The notes under the pieces were generated by a model. It had not been told where the DNA came from. It worked only from the letters and a program-made list of their open reading frames with translations, and did not search any database. The position numbers were made by a program, and so were the translations under genes. Shown piece after piece: positions 29,635 through 38,061 of a DNA stretch of 44,743 bases (position 1 is the first letter of the stretch; each line of letters starts with the position of its first letter). The stretch is taken from the IMG/VR virus record IMGVR_UViG_3300042934_000692, positions 1 through 44,743 of that record; one strand, given 5' to 3'. This DNA is from a virus.

Positions 29635-29919
29635 ATGCCTGTTTTTCTGGCATTGATATTTGGCCTGGTGACAGGCGCGATGGGCTTCGGCTTCGTTCAC
29701 AAGGTGACGGCTCACCCATCGGTAGCCGTGGCGTCCACGGCCCCCGCGCCGACCCCGCCACCCTACAAGGGCACGCGATGGGAATACACCACGGCCTATG
29801 TCGTCGGTGACGCGGAAGACGACGACGAAACCCGCCAGCTCGGGCTGAATGGTTGGGAGGCTGTTGGTAGTTACGACCGCTACCGCATCTTGTTCAAGCG
29901 CCGCCTGCCTGGTCTTTGA
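29635..29919 (+). CDS. Membrane-anchored DUF4177-like protein
   Basis: 94 residues with AAAGGGAGA before the ATG. One membrane helix at about 3-22 is followed by a Pro/Ala linker and a DUF4177-like domain (W-E-Y-T-T-A-Y-V-V, L-N-G-W-E-A-V-G-S-Y, I-L-F-K-R-R). The domain is small and its function is unknown; the anchor places it at the inner membrane. Confidence 0.72.
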   Translation: MPVFLALIFGLVTGAMGFGFVHKVTAHPSVAVASTAPAPTPPPYKGTRWEYTTAYVVGDAEDDDETRQLGLNGWEAVGSYDRYRILFKRRLPGL

Positions 29920-29937
29920 TTTGAGGTGGACTACCAA

Positions 29938-30132
29938 ATGACGACCTTTACCGACTTCGCGACCGCCTGCCACATCGCGCTGCAGCGGCGCCCGGCCGCC
30001 CACGTGTTCCAGACCCCGGCCCGAGAGTTTTCCATCGCTGGCGAGGTCAAGGCGCGCGAGTTGCGCGAGGCCGGCTGGCGCGAGTACACCCCCGAAGAGG
30101 TCGCCCAGGCGGCCAAGAGCTTCGGCAAGTAA
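29938..30132 (+). CDS. 64-residue protein, unknown
   Basis: I choose ATG 29938 with GAGGTGG upstream; a GTG four codons earlier is an alternative. Helical, with A-R-E-L-R-E-A-G-W-R-E-Y-T-P-E-E-V. It precedes recombinase 2. Function unknown. Confidence 0.6.
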   Translation: MTTFTDFATACHIALQRRPAAHVFQTPAREFSIAGEVKARELREAGWREYTPEEVAQAAKSFGK

Positions 30133-30182
30133 GAGCAACCTGTCTCCCCGCGATCCCCCCAGGAGCAGCGAAGGAGACGACA

Positions 30183-31157
30183 ATGAGAACCAAGAACCAG
30201 GCTGCGCCCAGCGCGCAGCTCGCTTTCGCGTGGGCGCCGGATGCGCCCGCCCCCGCTCTGGCGTCTGCCCCGGTTGCGGTGGCGCCGCCGACACCCCCTC
30301 CCGGGCCGCCGGTGCCCGACCCCATCGAAGCCTACCTCGAGCGGTGCAAGCTCAAGGGATTCTCGGCCCACACGGTGCGCAGCTACCGGACGGACCTCAC
30401 CAAGGCCCTCGCCCACTGCGGGCCGCTGCTCGAGGCGACAGAGCGTCAGGTCGAGGCCTTCATTCAGGCCGAGACGCGCCGCGGCCTGCACCCGGGCACG
30501 GTGGGGCGCCGGCTCAACACCCTGCGCAGCTTCTACAAGGACGCCCGCCGGCAGCGCCTGCTCGTCGACGATCCCACGCTGGCCGTGGACCCGCCGAAGA
30601 AGCCCAAGCGGCTGCCGAAGTACCTCAAGGACCACGAGGTGGCGGCGATGATGGGCGCCCTGCGCAGCGAGACCAGGATGGACCTCAGGGAGGCGGCCAT
30701 CGTGCTCACCTTCTACCACACTGGGATGCGCCTGGCCGAGGCGTGCCGGCTCAACGTAGGCGACGTGGTGGGCGCGGACGTGCGCGTGTTCGGCAAGGGC
30801 TCGAAGGAGCGGGAGATCCCCGTCAACCAGCAGCTGCGCGCCGCGCTCGATGCCTGGCTCGCCGTGCACCCCGGCGGTGATGCCCTCTTCTGCTCGCTGG
30901 GTGATCACCCCGGCCGGCTCTCGCCTGAGCACGTGCGCGAGACGGTGAAGGCGGTATTCAAGCGTGCCGGCCTGGCCGCCAAGCGCTACACCCCGCACAA
31001 GCTCCGGCACACCTTCGCCACCCGGTTGATCAACAACGGCGTGCGCATCGACATCATCCAGCGCCTGCTGGGTCACTCGGGCATCAACACCACGATGCTA
31101 TATTCTCACACCGAGTTCGGGGACGGCCTGCGCGCTGACCTGAACCGCATCCTGTAA
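30183..31157 (+). CDS. Tyrosine recombinase 2 (XerC/D-like), catalytic set complete
   Basis: 324 residues with AAGGAG before the ATG. A Pro/Ala-rich N-terminal extension (about 1-45) precedes the SAM-like domain (46-135) and the catalytic domain. The active site is intact: Arg183, Lys205 (F-G-K-G-S-K-E-R), His272 and Arg275 (T-P-H-K-L-R-H), His298 and Tyr307 (M-L-Y-S-H). It is more similar to recombinase 3 than to recombinase 1. With a serine integrase present, it is probably not the integrase; dimer resolution or an inversion switch is possible. Confidence 0.93.
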   Translation: MRTKNQAAPSAQLAFAWAPDAPAPALASAPVAVAPPTPPPGPPVPDPIEAYLERCKLKGFSAHTVRSYRTDLTKALAHCGPLLEATERQVEAFIQAETRRGLHPGTVGRRLNTLRSFYKDARRQRLLVDDPTLAVDPPKKPKRLPKYLKDHEVAAMMGALRSETRMDLREAAIVLTFYHTGMRLAEACRLNVGDVVGADVRVFGKGSKEREIPVNQQLRAALDAWLAVHPGGDALFCSLGDHPGRLSPEHVRETVKAVFKRAGLAAKRYTPHKLRHTFATRLINNGVRIDIIQRLLGHSGINTTMLYSHTEFGDGLRADLNRIL

Positions 31158-31167
31158 GGAGGACATC

Positions 31168-31350
31168 ATGACGACGAACGAACGCGAGCTCGCGCAACTC
31201 GAGCGCACCGGCGAGGAGGACCAGGCCGAGCTGGCCTTGGTGGTGGTCGAGGTGGTGGCCCGCGACGAGCAAGGCCGGATCAGCCAGTTCCGCGGCTTCC
31301 GTGAGGCCACGGCCGAAGACGTCGCAAAGCTTGGTGGCGCGCTGCCCTAG
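31168..31350 (+). CDS. 60-residue protein, unknown
   Basis: AAGGAGG precedes the ATG, ten bases after recombinase 2. Short helix, then V-V-V-E-V-V-A-R-D-E-Q-G. It closes the early operon before a new promoter. Function unknown. Confidence 0.6.
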   Translation: MTTNERELAQLERTGEEDQAELALVVVEVVARDEQGRISQFRGFREATAEDVAKLGGALP

Positions 31351-31382
31351 GGTCGCGCGCGCACGCGCACGAATTACCCGAC

Positions 31383-31412
31383 TTGCTTGTCCGCCTATCG
31401 CCCCTTTACAAT
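31383..31412 (+). promoter_or_regulatory. Promoter candidate before the HTH regulator gene
   Basis: TTGCTT (31383-31388), an 18-base spacer and TACAAT (31407-31412) form a reasonable promoter. TTGTTAGC at 31426-31433 matches the operator half-sites of the switch region, so the immunity proteins may act here too. Confidence 0.5.
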
Positions 31413-31478
31413 GTGTAACGTCTGGTTGTTAGCATGTCAACACAATCGGGAAGGATATAAGTACGGCGGTGAGCGGCT

Positions 31479-31979
31479 TTGAGCGAAAGCGGGTGGCACG
31501 TGGGCGACATCATTAATTTTCTGGAACGGGATCTAGAGCACTACCTGCTGGTGGAGTTCGCGCACGGAAGGGCTTTCGCCCCGAAGTGGAACGGGCGCAT
31601 CACCGAGCACAGCGAGATGGACTTCCAGGGCCACCCGGCGCTGTACGGCCCTTTCGCCGACCACATGGACAAGACGACCTTCGACCTGGTGGTGCCGTAC
31701 GCGCGCTTCGAGGCGATCTACGACAGCATGTACCGGCCTGAGCCGGCGACCTACCGCGACCAGCGAATGAACTACCTCCACAAGACGTGGACCTGGTGGT
31801 CGTTCGAGCGCCGCAACGGCGTGACCATCGAGAAGTTCGCCGAGCGAATGCAGGTGGCCGATCGTACCGTGGGGCGCTGGAAGGACCAACTGCTCCGCTA
31901 CATCGAGAAGGAACTCACCGCGCCGGCGCCGCCGATGGTCTACCCGGCGACCTATCACCTTCAAGCAGCGCAAGGCTGA
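31479..31979 (+). CDS. HTH protein, candidate late regulator
   Basis: 166 residues from TTG 31479, with GGTGAG eight bases upstream. The first 110 residues are of unknown fold, with many Trp, Tyr and His. Residues about 113-145 (VTIEKFAERMQVADRTVGRW) form a helix-turn-helix. It stands alone behind its own promoter between the early and late regions, where late-gene activators such as Q- or ArpU-like proteins are often encoded. Regulator role is inferred. Confidence 0.66.
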   Translation: MSESGWHVGDIINFLERDLEHYLLVEFAHGRAFAPKWNGRITEHSEMDFQGHPALYGPFADHMDKTTFDLVVPYARFEAIYDSMYRPEPATYRDQRMNYLHKTWTWWSFERRNGVTIEKFAERMQVADRTVGRWKDQLLRYIEKELTAPAPPMVYPATYHLQAAQG

Positions 31980-32076
31980 CAGGCAAGGCGCCGGGAAAGT
32001 GTCCGGCAAGGTGCCGGGAATTCGTTCTGGGAACCGCTTGAAAACCGTAATACGCTGTAGTCTCTTGAATTGTGCG

Positions 32077-32112
32077 AACCCCGTGCCGCTGATGTGGCTC
32101 GGGGTTTTGCTT
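32077..32112 (+). terminator. Terminator after the HTH gene
   Basis: AACCCCG (32077-32083) plus GCC pairs with GGC plus CGGGGTT (32096-32106), then TTGCTTT. The next gene starts 11 bases later, so it may act as an attenuator. Confidence 0.75.
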
Positions 32113-32123
32113 TGGGAGGCTGT

Positions 32124-32342
32124 ATGAGCCCTGACGAGCAGGCCGTGCGTGCCTTCTGGAACGGTGTGAAGCGCCGCGGGTGGGAGCAGGCCGTGGCCTG
32201 GTTCCAGAGCCCGACGGCCCCGTGCCGCCCAGAGGTCGCCGCCGCCGTCTTGGCCTGCGCCTTCCGGGGCAACCTCGAGCGGATCACCGTGGGGGAGCGA
32301 ACCCTGCGGGGGAATCGGCGTAGGCCGGGAGCGTTTGAATGA
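32124..32342 (+). CDS. 72-residue protein, unknown
   Basis: GGGAGG precedes ATG 32124. Helical and basic, with F-W-N-G-V-K-R-R-G-W-E-Q-A-V-A-W-F. Overlaps the next gene by four bases. Function unknown. Confidence 0.6.
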   Translation: MSPDEQAVRAFWNGVKRRGWEQAVAWFQSPTAPCRPEVAAAVLACAFRGNLERITVGERTLRGNRRRPGAFE

Positions 32343-32617
32343 GCGAGACGACAGAGCAAGAGCCGCATCTCACCGACGACCACATCGTGGTCGGGGCGAT
32401 GATCGAAGGCCTGCGCGACTGCCCCCACTACACCTACGCCGACGCGGTGGCCGGCCTGATGGTCGTCGAGTCCGACAAGGACGAGCAGGGCCACGTCTAC
32501 GGCTACCTGGTCATCGGCGACAAGGCCGTGGAGGTCACCCTCGACCTCTCGAGGTTGAGCGAAGAGAGCCACATCGTGGCCTTCCCCGTGGCCACCCCTC
32601 AAGCGGAGGCCGCGTGA
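32339..32617 (+). CDS. 92-residue acidic protein, unknown
   Basis: ATGA overlap with the previous gene and overlap with the next start. Acidic, alpha/beta pattern with G-Y-L-V-I-G-D-K-A-V-E-V-T-L-D-L. No family recognised. Confidence 0.62.
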   Translation: MSETTEQEPHLTDDHIVVGAMIEGLRDCPHYTYADAVAGLMVVESDKDEQGHVYGYLVIGDKAVEVTLDLSRLSEESHIVAFPVATPQAEAA

Positions 32618-32853
32618 TGAACGGAAACCTCGTCTACTTCTTCAGCCCGGCTCAGTACGCGGCTGTGCAGCAGATCGTCGGCAACCAGATGGACCTGGCG
32701 CCCCAGCGCACCCGCCTCGCTCTCCGCAATGAGCTTGGAGAAGAAGGCGCCGACCGCTTCTTGGAGCAGTTGGGCCTGGGTGACTGGGTGGAAGGTCCCG
32801 ACCCCTCCGCCGAACTGGTCGCAAACCTCGTCGCCACGCCTTACCAGCAATAA
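32617..32853 (+). CDS. 78-residue protein, unknown
   Basis: Starts on the previous stop (TGATGA). Contains F-F-S-P-A-Q-Y-A-A-V-Q-Q-I-V and a helical centre. It precedes recombinase 3. Function unknown. Confidence 0.6.
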   Translation: MNGNLVYFFSPAQYAAVQQIVGNQMDLAPQRTRLALRNELGEEGADRFLEQLGLGDWVEGPDPSAELVANLVATPYQQ

Positions 32854-32890
32854 CATACGTTCTCTCTCCCAACCCCGGAGGCCCGCACCA

Positions 32891-33748
32891 ATGGCCGATT
32901 TGGTGGAAGACTACCTAAACCGGCTCACTGTGCGCAACTTCAGCGAGGCCACGATCAAGGCATACCGCCAGGATCTGACCCACGCCCAGGCCTTCATCGG
33001 CCGGCCGCTGGTGGAGGCGAAGGAGGCGGACCTCGAGCGCTACATGGCCAGCCTTCACCGGGCCGGCCTCAAGCCGGGGACGATCCGCCGGCGCCAGGCG
33101 AGCCTGCGCGGTTTCTTCGACCACGCCCGCCGCCGCAAGAAGATCAAGGTGAAGCCCACCGACAATCTCGAGGCCCCGAAGATGGAGGACCGCGTGCCGG
33201 TCCACATGGCCGGCGGCCAGGTCGAGCGCCTCAAAGGCGTGCTGGGCGGCGACGGCGTCACCGACCGGCGCGACGCGGCGATCGTCCTCTGCCTCTACTA
33301 CACGGGGATGCGCTCGGGCGAGCTCGTCACCCTCACTCTCGAGGACATCGACCTCGACGAGCGCGAACTGGTGGTGATGGGCAAGGGCAAGAAGGAGCGC
33401 CGGCTCCCGATCGCTGTCCCCCTCGTGCAGGCCTTGCGCCGCTGGCTCGAGGTCCACCCGACCGGCGACGGTCACCTCTTCGTCGGCGCGCGCTACCCCC
33501 ACGCCCCGCTCGAGTACCAGGGCGTGCGCAAGGTGGTCGGCGCTGCGATGGAGCGAGCCGGGCTCAAGGGCCGCCGGTTCACGCCCCACAAGCTGCGCCA
33601 CACGTTCGCCACCGGCCTCCTCGCCAAGAAGATGCCCATCGACAAGATCCAGAAGCTGCTCGGCCACAGCCGCATCGAGACGACCACCATCTACGCTCAC
33701 ACCCAGCTCGAGCAGAGCCTGAGCGACGAGATTGGTGATGCCCTCTGA
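32891..33748 (+). CDS. Tyrosine recombinase 3 (XerC/D-like), catalytic set complete
   Basis: 285 residues from ATG 32891, with CGGAGG before it. SAM-like domain 1-90, catalytic domain from about 105. Residues Arg141 (T-G-M-R-S-G-E-L), Lys165 (M-G-K-G-K-K-E-R), His233 and Arg236 (T-P-H-K-L-R-H), His259 and Tyr268 (T-I-Y-A-H) are all present. It is the last early gene before packaging. Its closeness to recombinase 2 suggests a duplicated or paired XerC/XerD-like function; the target site is unknown. Confidence 0.93.
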   Translation: MADLVEDYLNRLTVRNFSEATIKAYRQDLTHAQAFIGRPLVEAKEADLERYMASLHRAGLKPGTIRRRQASLRGFFDHARRRKKIKVKPTDNLEAPKMEDRVPVHMAGGQVERLKGVLGGDGVTDRRDAAIVLCLYYTGMRSGELVTLTLEDIDLDERELVVMGKGKKERRLPIAVPLVQALRRWLEVHPTGDGHLFVGARYPHAPLEYQGVRKVVGAAMERAGLKGRRFTPHKLRHTFATGLLAKKMPIDKIQKLLGHSRIETTTIYAHTQLEQSLSDEIGDAL

Positions 33749-33929
33749 CCCTCTGCTCGAGGCCTACCCTCACCCCGTGGCCTGGTTCCTCGAGTTCTGG
33801 CCGGCCGCCGCTGGCCTCCAACCTTCCACACCGCACCAGGCGTCCCCCGCTCTCGCTCGAGGAGGTGATCCTGATCGGTGCCGGTGCAAGCCCGGCCGTC
33901 TGGTCCCGGACGTGAATGGGCCTCGTTGA
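33738..33929 (+). CDS. 63-residue protein between recombinase 3 and terminase, unknown
   Basis: The ATG overlaps the end of the recombinase gene. No good ribosome site is seen, so translation would depend on coupling. Pro-rich, with a basic Cys-containing end (R-C-R-C-K-P-G). It ends two bases before a palindrome copy. May not be a real gene. Confidence 0.42.
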   Translation: MPSDPLLEAYPHPVAWFLEFWPAAAGLQPSTPHQASPALARGGDPDRCRCKPGRLVPDVNGPR

Positions 33930-33930
33930 C

Positions 33931-33946
33931 GTCTCCAATTGGAGAC
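33931..33946. repeat. Palindrome GTCTCCAATTGGAGAC upstream of the terminase operon
   Basis: The perfect 16-bp palindrome lies 16 bases before the small terminase ATG and abuts its ribosome site (GGAGG at 33950-33954). Binding of a protein here would control packaging gene expression, or the hairpin could mask the ribosome site. Confidence 0.9.
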
Positions 33947-33962
33947 ACCGGAGGCGCTCGCC

Positions 33963-34535
33963 ATGGCCAAGCCAGCCAAGAAGAAAGCGGCCACCGACTG
34001 GGAGGCCATCGAGCGTGAGTTCCGCGCCGGCCAGCTGAGCCTGCGCGAGATTGCTCGAGAGCACGGCATCACCGACACGGCCATCCGCAAGAAGGCCAAG
34101 GAATTTGGATGGGTTCGAGACCTGTCCGAGCAAGTCAGGGAGAAGGTTCGCACCGAGTTGGTTCGCGATGCAGTTCGCACCCCCAACGCGCGCGAACCTG
34201 AGATCGTGGAAGCTGCCGCCGCCCGTGGCGTCGAGGTGGTTCGCGAGCACCGCCGGGACATCGCCGGGGCCCGCCGCCGCGCCGCCCGCATCGGCTCCCA
34301 GATCGATCGTCTCCTCGAGGTCTTGGAGACGATGCAGCCCGAAGATGAAAACTTCCTCGGCCGGGTGAGCTCCGCCGCCAGCGCGAACAACGCACTGAGC
34401 CAGGCGCTCTCCCGCGTCATCCCGCTGGAGCGCCAGGCGTTCAGCCTGGACGAGCCCGAACAGGGCGACACCGCCACCGCGCTCTCGGCCGAGCAGATCC
34501 GCCGGATGGCGCAGGAGGTGGCGTCTCAGGAGTAA
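33963..34535 (+). CDS. terS: Terminase small subunit
   Basis: 190 residues. Residues about 12-50 are a helix-turn-helix (W-E-A-I-E-R-E-F-R-A-G-Q-L-S-L-R-E-I-A, then H-G-I-T-D-T-A-I-R-K-K-A) of the kind that recognises the pac site. A helical oligomerisation region and an acidic C-terminus follow. It lies 15 bases before the large subunit. Confidence 0.88.
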   Translation: MAKPAKKKAATDWEAIEREFRAGQLSLREIAREHGITDTAIRKKAKEFGWVRDLSEQVREKVRTELVRDAVRTPNAREPEIVEAAAARGVEVVREHRRDIAGARRRAARIGSQIDRLLEVLETMQPEDENFLGRVSSAASANNALSQALSRVIPLERQAFSLDEPEQGDTATALSAEQIRRMAQEVASQE

Positions 34536-34550
34536 GCCAGGTGAGACGCT

Positions 34551-35918
34551 ATGAGCCACGCCTTTGCACGCGAGAGCCTCGCGGCCTACGCGATCGCCCA
34601 CGATGAGAACTACCAGGTGGCCTGGCACCACCGCCTGATCGCCCAGGCCCTCGAGCGCGTCGAGCGCGGCGAGCTCACGCGCCTGATCATCAACATGCCG
34701 CCCCGCCACGGCAAGTCGAAGCTGGCCTCCCAGTTCTTCCCCGCCTGGTATCTTGGCCGCAACCCCGGCCGCTACATCATCGCCGCCTCCTACTCCAAGG
34801 AACTGGCCGAAGACATGGGCCAGGCCGTCCGCGACCTGACCAACCACCCGATGCACCGCGCCGTCTTCCCCGGCTCGATGCTTCGGCAGGACTCCAAGGC
34901 GCGCAGCCGGTTTATGACCCGGGAGCGCGGCGTTTACTTCGGCACCGGCATCGGCGGCCCCATCACCGGCAAGGGCGCCCACCTGCTGCTCATCGACGAC
35001 CCGGTTAAGAGCCGGGCGGAGGCGGACAGCGAGATCAAGCGCCGGGCCGCCAAGCGGTGGTACGGCGCCGACGCCTACACCCGCCTGATGCCCGGCGGCG
35101 CGATCGTGGTCATCCAGACCCGGTGGCACGAGGACGACCTGGCGGGCTGGCTTCTTCGGGAGCACGCTCACGAGGGCTGGGAGGTGCTGAGCCTGCCGGC
35201 GATCGCCGACGCCGACGAGCACTTTCGCAAGGCCGGCACGGCCCTGTGGCCGGAGGCTTACCCCCTCGAGCGGTTGGACCTCATCCGCAAGGCCCTGGTG
35301 GCCGAGGAAGGCCCGCGCAGTTGGCTCGCGCTCTACCAACAGGCCCCCGTCGCTGACGAGGGCGTAATGCTCAAGCGGGAGTGGTTCAAGCGCTACAAGG
35401 CTTTGCCCGATCGGGTGGACGAGTGGATCCAGTCTTGGGACTGCACCTTCAAGGGCTCGGACGGCACCGACTACGTGGTCGGCCAGGTCTGGGCGCGGGT
35501 GGGCGCGAGCTTCTACCTGGTCGACCAGGTGCGCGATCGCATGGGCTTCACCGCCACCCAGCAGGCGATCCGCGACCTGAGCGCCAAGCACCCGAAGGCG
35601 ATCGGCAAGCTGATCGAGGACAAGGCCAACGGGCCAGCCATCATCGAGACCCTGTCGCGCGAGCTGTCCGGCATCATCCCGGTGGACCCGCAAGGCGGCA
35701 AGGAAGCACGCGTCTCCGCAATCTCACCGCTCATCGAGGCCGGCAACGTTTACTTCCCCGAGGGCGACGGCTTCGCCTGGGTGGGCGACCTCATCGAGGA
35801 GTGCGCCTCGTTCCCGCTCGGCAAGCACGACGACCAGGTCGACGCCATGAGCCAAGCCCTGCTGCGCCTCGGCTCGCGCCGCGGCCTGGCGCTCCTCAAC
35901 GCCATGACCCAGATGTAG
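34551..35918 (+). CDS. terL: Terminase large subunit
   Basis: 455 residues. The ATPase domain carries the Walker A-like M-P-P-R-H-G-K-S (49-56) and Walker B L-L-I-D-D-P near 148, with the coupling segment Q-T-R-W-H-E-D-D-L-A-G-W. The nuclease domain starts at about 298 (Q-S-W-D-C-T-F-K-G), with the last acidic motif near 427 (K-H-D-D-Q-V-D-A-M). It pumps DNA into the prohead and cuts it. A circularly permuted assembly fits headful packaging. Confidence 0.97.
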   Translation: MSHAFARESLAAYAIAHDENYQVAWHHRLIAQALERVERGELTRLIINMPPRHGKSKLASQFFPAWYLGRNPGRYIIAASYSKELAEDMGQAVRDLTNHPMHRAVFPGSMLRQDSKARSRFMTRERGVYFGTGIGGPITGKGAHLLLIDDPVKSRAEADSEIKRRAAKRWYGADAYTRLMPGGAIVVIQTRWHEDDLAGWLLREHAHEGWEVLSLPAIADADEHFRKAGTALWPEAYPLERLDLIRKALVAEEGPRSWLALYQQAPVADEGVMLKREWFKRYKALPDRVDEWIQSWDCTFKGSDGTDYVVGQVWARVGASFYLVDQVRDRMGFTATQQAIRDLSAKHPKAIGKLIEDKANGPAIIETLSRELSGIIPVDPQGGKEARVSAISPLIEAGNVYFPEGDGFAWVGDLIEECASFPLGKHDDQVDAMSQALLRLGSRRGLALLNAMTQM

Positions 35919-35928
35919 GGAGGTTTCC

Positions 35929-37266
35929 GTGGGCTTCTTCAAGCGCTTTGACGGCTGGTCCGACCTGCTGACCGGGTTCGGCACCAGCCGCGACAAGAGC
36001 CAGGCCGGCGACTACACCCCGAACGTCGGCGTCAGCATGGCGCAGGCCGAGGAGCTCTACGCGGGCGACGCGATCGCCGCACGCATCATCGACGTGCCGG
36101 TGGGCGACATGACCCGCGAGGGCATCGAGTTCAAGACGGACGATTCCAAGGTTGAGGAGGCCGTCTCCCAGGCGCTTCGTGACCTCGAGCTGCTGGCCGT
36201 CTACGCGGACGCCGAGCGCGACGCGCGAATCTACGGCGGCTCGCTGCTCATCCTCGGCGTGAACGACGGCCAGCAGCCCGACCTGCCCATCGACGAGACC
36301 CGCATCCAGGTGGTGCGCTTCGTCGAGTCGGTCGACCGCTACTCGGTGAGCGTCCTCAAGCGCTTCTCCGACCCGCAGTCCAAGGAGTACGGCCAGCCCG
36401 AGGTCTACGGCATCATCAAGGACGACGGCACTACAGTGCAGGTGCACGCCTCGCGCACCTGCCGCCTCCTCGGCGTGCCGCTGCCGAAGCGCCTGGCCGT
36501 CCGCGAGGACGGGTGGGGTCAGCCGGTCTTCAAGCGATACTGGAACGCCCTCCGGGGCTACCACGCCGCCCACAACGCGGCCGGCCACATCCTCTCCGAA
36601 TTCATCATCGGCATCTACCGCCTCGACGGCCTGGCTTCGGCCCTGGCATCGGGCGGCACCGATGGCGCCAAGAGCATCCTCGCCCGCTTCTCCATCATGG
36701 ACGCGGCCAAGGGCCTCTACCGGGCGATCATCCTCGACCGGGAGGAGCAATTCGAGCGCAACAGCGCGAACGTGAGCGGCCTGTCCGACCTGGTGACCGC
36801 GGCCGAGCGCCGGCTGGTCGCCGAGACGGGCATCCCCCACTCCCTGCTGCTGGGCGAGTCCCCCGGGGCGAGCCTGGGCGAGCAGGGCGCGGCGCAGCAA
36901 GCCAACTGGTACGACGTGGTCGCTGCCCAGCAAGAAGCCAGGATGCGCCCGGCCCTCGAGCGCATCACCCGCCTCCTCCTCCTCTCCAAAGAGGGGCCGA
37001 CGGGTGGCAAGGAGCCCGACACCTGGAAGCTCGAGTTCCGGCCCCTGTGGCAGATGGACGCGAAAGAGCAGGCCGAGATCCGCAAGCTCACGGCCGAGGC
37101 CGACGTGCTCTACATCGGCGCCGGGGTTCTGATCGGTGACGAAGTGGCCGAGGCTCGCTTCGGCCCCGAGGGCTGGTCGGCTGACTTGACGCTCGACTTC
37201 GAGGCAAGGGAGGCACCTGATGTTCCTGCTGGGGAAACCGAACCGCCGCCGGGGCAAGCCGCCTAG
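35929..37266 (+). CDS. Portal protein (DUF1073 type)
   Basis: 445 residues from GTG 35929, with GGGAGG just before. DUF1073 pattern: Y-A-G-D-A-I-A-A-R-I-I-D-V-P, A-R-I-Y-G-G-S-L-L-I-L-G, and G-I-P-x-x-L-L-L-G-E-S-P-G. The twelve-fold portal would form the DNA channel at the head vertex and bind terminase and the MuF protein. It overlaps the next gene by 47 bases. Confidence 0.92.
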   Translation: MGFFKRFDGWSDLLTGFGTSRDKSQAGDYTPNVGVSMAQAEELYAGDAIAARIIDVPVGDMTREGIEFKTDDSKVEEAVSQALRDLELLAVYADAERDARIYGGSLLILGVNDGQQPDLPIDETRIQVVRFVESVDRYSVSVLKRFSDPQSKEYGQPEVYGIIKDDGTTVQVHASRTCRLLGVPLPKRLAVREDGWGQPVFKRYWNALRGYHAAHNAAGHILSEFIIGIYRLDGLASALASGGTDGAKSILARFSIMDAAKGLYRAIILDREEQFERNSANVSGLSDLVTAAERRLVAETGIPHSLLLGESPGASLGEQGAAQQANWYDVVAAQQEARMRPALERITRLLLLSKEGPTGGKEPDTWKLEFRPLWQMDAKEQAEIRKLTAEADVLYIGAGVLIGDEVAEARFGPEGWSADLTLDFEAREAPDVPAGETEPPPGQAA

Positions 37267-38050
37267 GCCCATCCCGCCGCGCGGCATCGAGGTGAGCTAC
37301 ACCCGCTTCCTGCTCGACCTGGTCGACACCCTCGATCGCCTCATCGACGAGATGGTGCGCCCGGCCGCCGTGGCCGAGCTTTCGCGCGTGCGCACCGACG
37401 CCTGGGGCGATGACCTCGAGCTGCTGGTGCAGGACGTGCTGGTGCGCTTCGGCGTGCTGGTGCCGGCCGAGAGCATCCGCAGCCGGGTGACGACCGCCGG
37501 GCGCCAGGTGGCCAACCACACCGGCAACGAACTGGGCCGGATGGTCAAGTCGGTGCTGGGCGTCGACGTGCTGCAGTCCGAGCCGTGGCTCGAGGATGAG
37601 CTGGCATCGTTCCGGCGCGAGAACGTCGCGCTGATCAAGGACCTGACCGAGACGCACCTGCGCCGCATCGAGCAGCTCCTGGCCGACGGCGTGCGCCGGG
37701 GGGATGGCTGGAAGGCGATCGCCGCCGAACTTCAGCGCCAGACCGGCATCACCAAGAACCGCGCCAAGCTGATCGCCGTCGACCAGGTCGGCAAGGCCCA
37801 GGGGCGCATGACCGAACTGCGGCAGCGCGGGCTCGGCATCAACGAGTACGAGTGGTCGACCGTGAAGGACAGCCGCGTGCGCGGCCGGCCCGGCGGTGCC
37901 TGGCCCGACTCGCACCCCTCCCACTGGGCGCGCGAGGGCAAGACGTTCAGCTGGGACAAGCCGCCCGAGGGCGGGCACCCCGGCGAGGCCATCCGCTGCC
38001 GCTGCATCGCGCAGCCCGTGATCCCCGAGATTGACGACCTGTTCACCTGA
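37220..38050 (+). CDS. Minor head protein, MuF/SPP1 gp7 type
   Basis: 276 residues; GGGAGG precedes the ATG inside the portal gene end. The first 112 residues are basic and helical. The MuF domain spans about 113-276 and ends in W-D-K-P-P, G-G-H-P-G-E, C-R-C and P-E-I-D-D-L-F. In SPP1 the equivalent protein binds the portal and affects DNA ejection. The usual first Cys of the C-terminal motif is absent here (D-S-R-V-R-G-R instead). A shortened paralogue is encoded in the repressor operon (15700-16248). Confidence 0.9.
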   Translation: MFLLGKPNRRRGKPPRPIPPRGIEVSYTRFLLDLVDTLDRLIDEMVRPAAVAELSRVRTDAWGDDLELLVQDVLVRFGVLVPAESIRSRVTTAGRQVANHTGNELGRMVKSVLGVDVLQSEPWLEDELASFRRENVALIKDLTETHLRRIEQLLADGVRRGDGWKAIAAELQRQTGITKNRAKLIAVDQVGKAQGRMTELRQRGLGINEYEWSTVKDSRVRGRPGGAWPDSHPSHWAREGKTFSWDKPPEGGHPGEAIRCRCIAQPVIPEIDDLFT

Positions 38051-38061
38051 TGGAGGCGCCC

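Noticed and set aside
32030-32060. tRNA-Ser-like string (CTTGAAAACCG)
   Set aside because: It resembles a serine tRNA anticodon loop, but no acceptor, D-arm or T-arm follows; it is probably chance.
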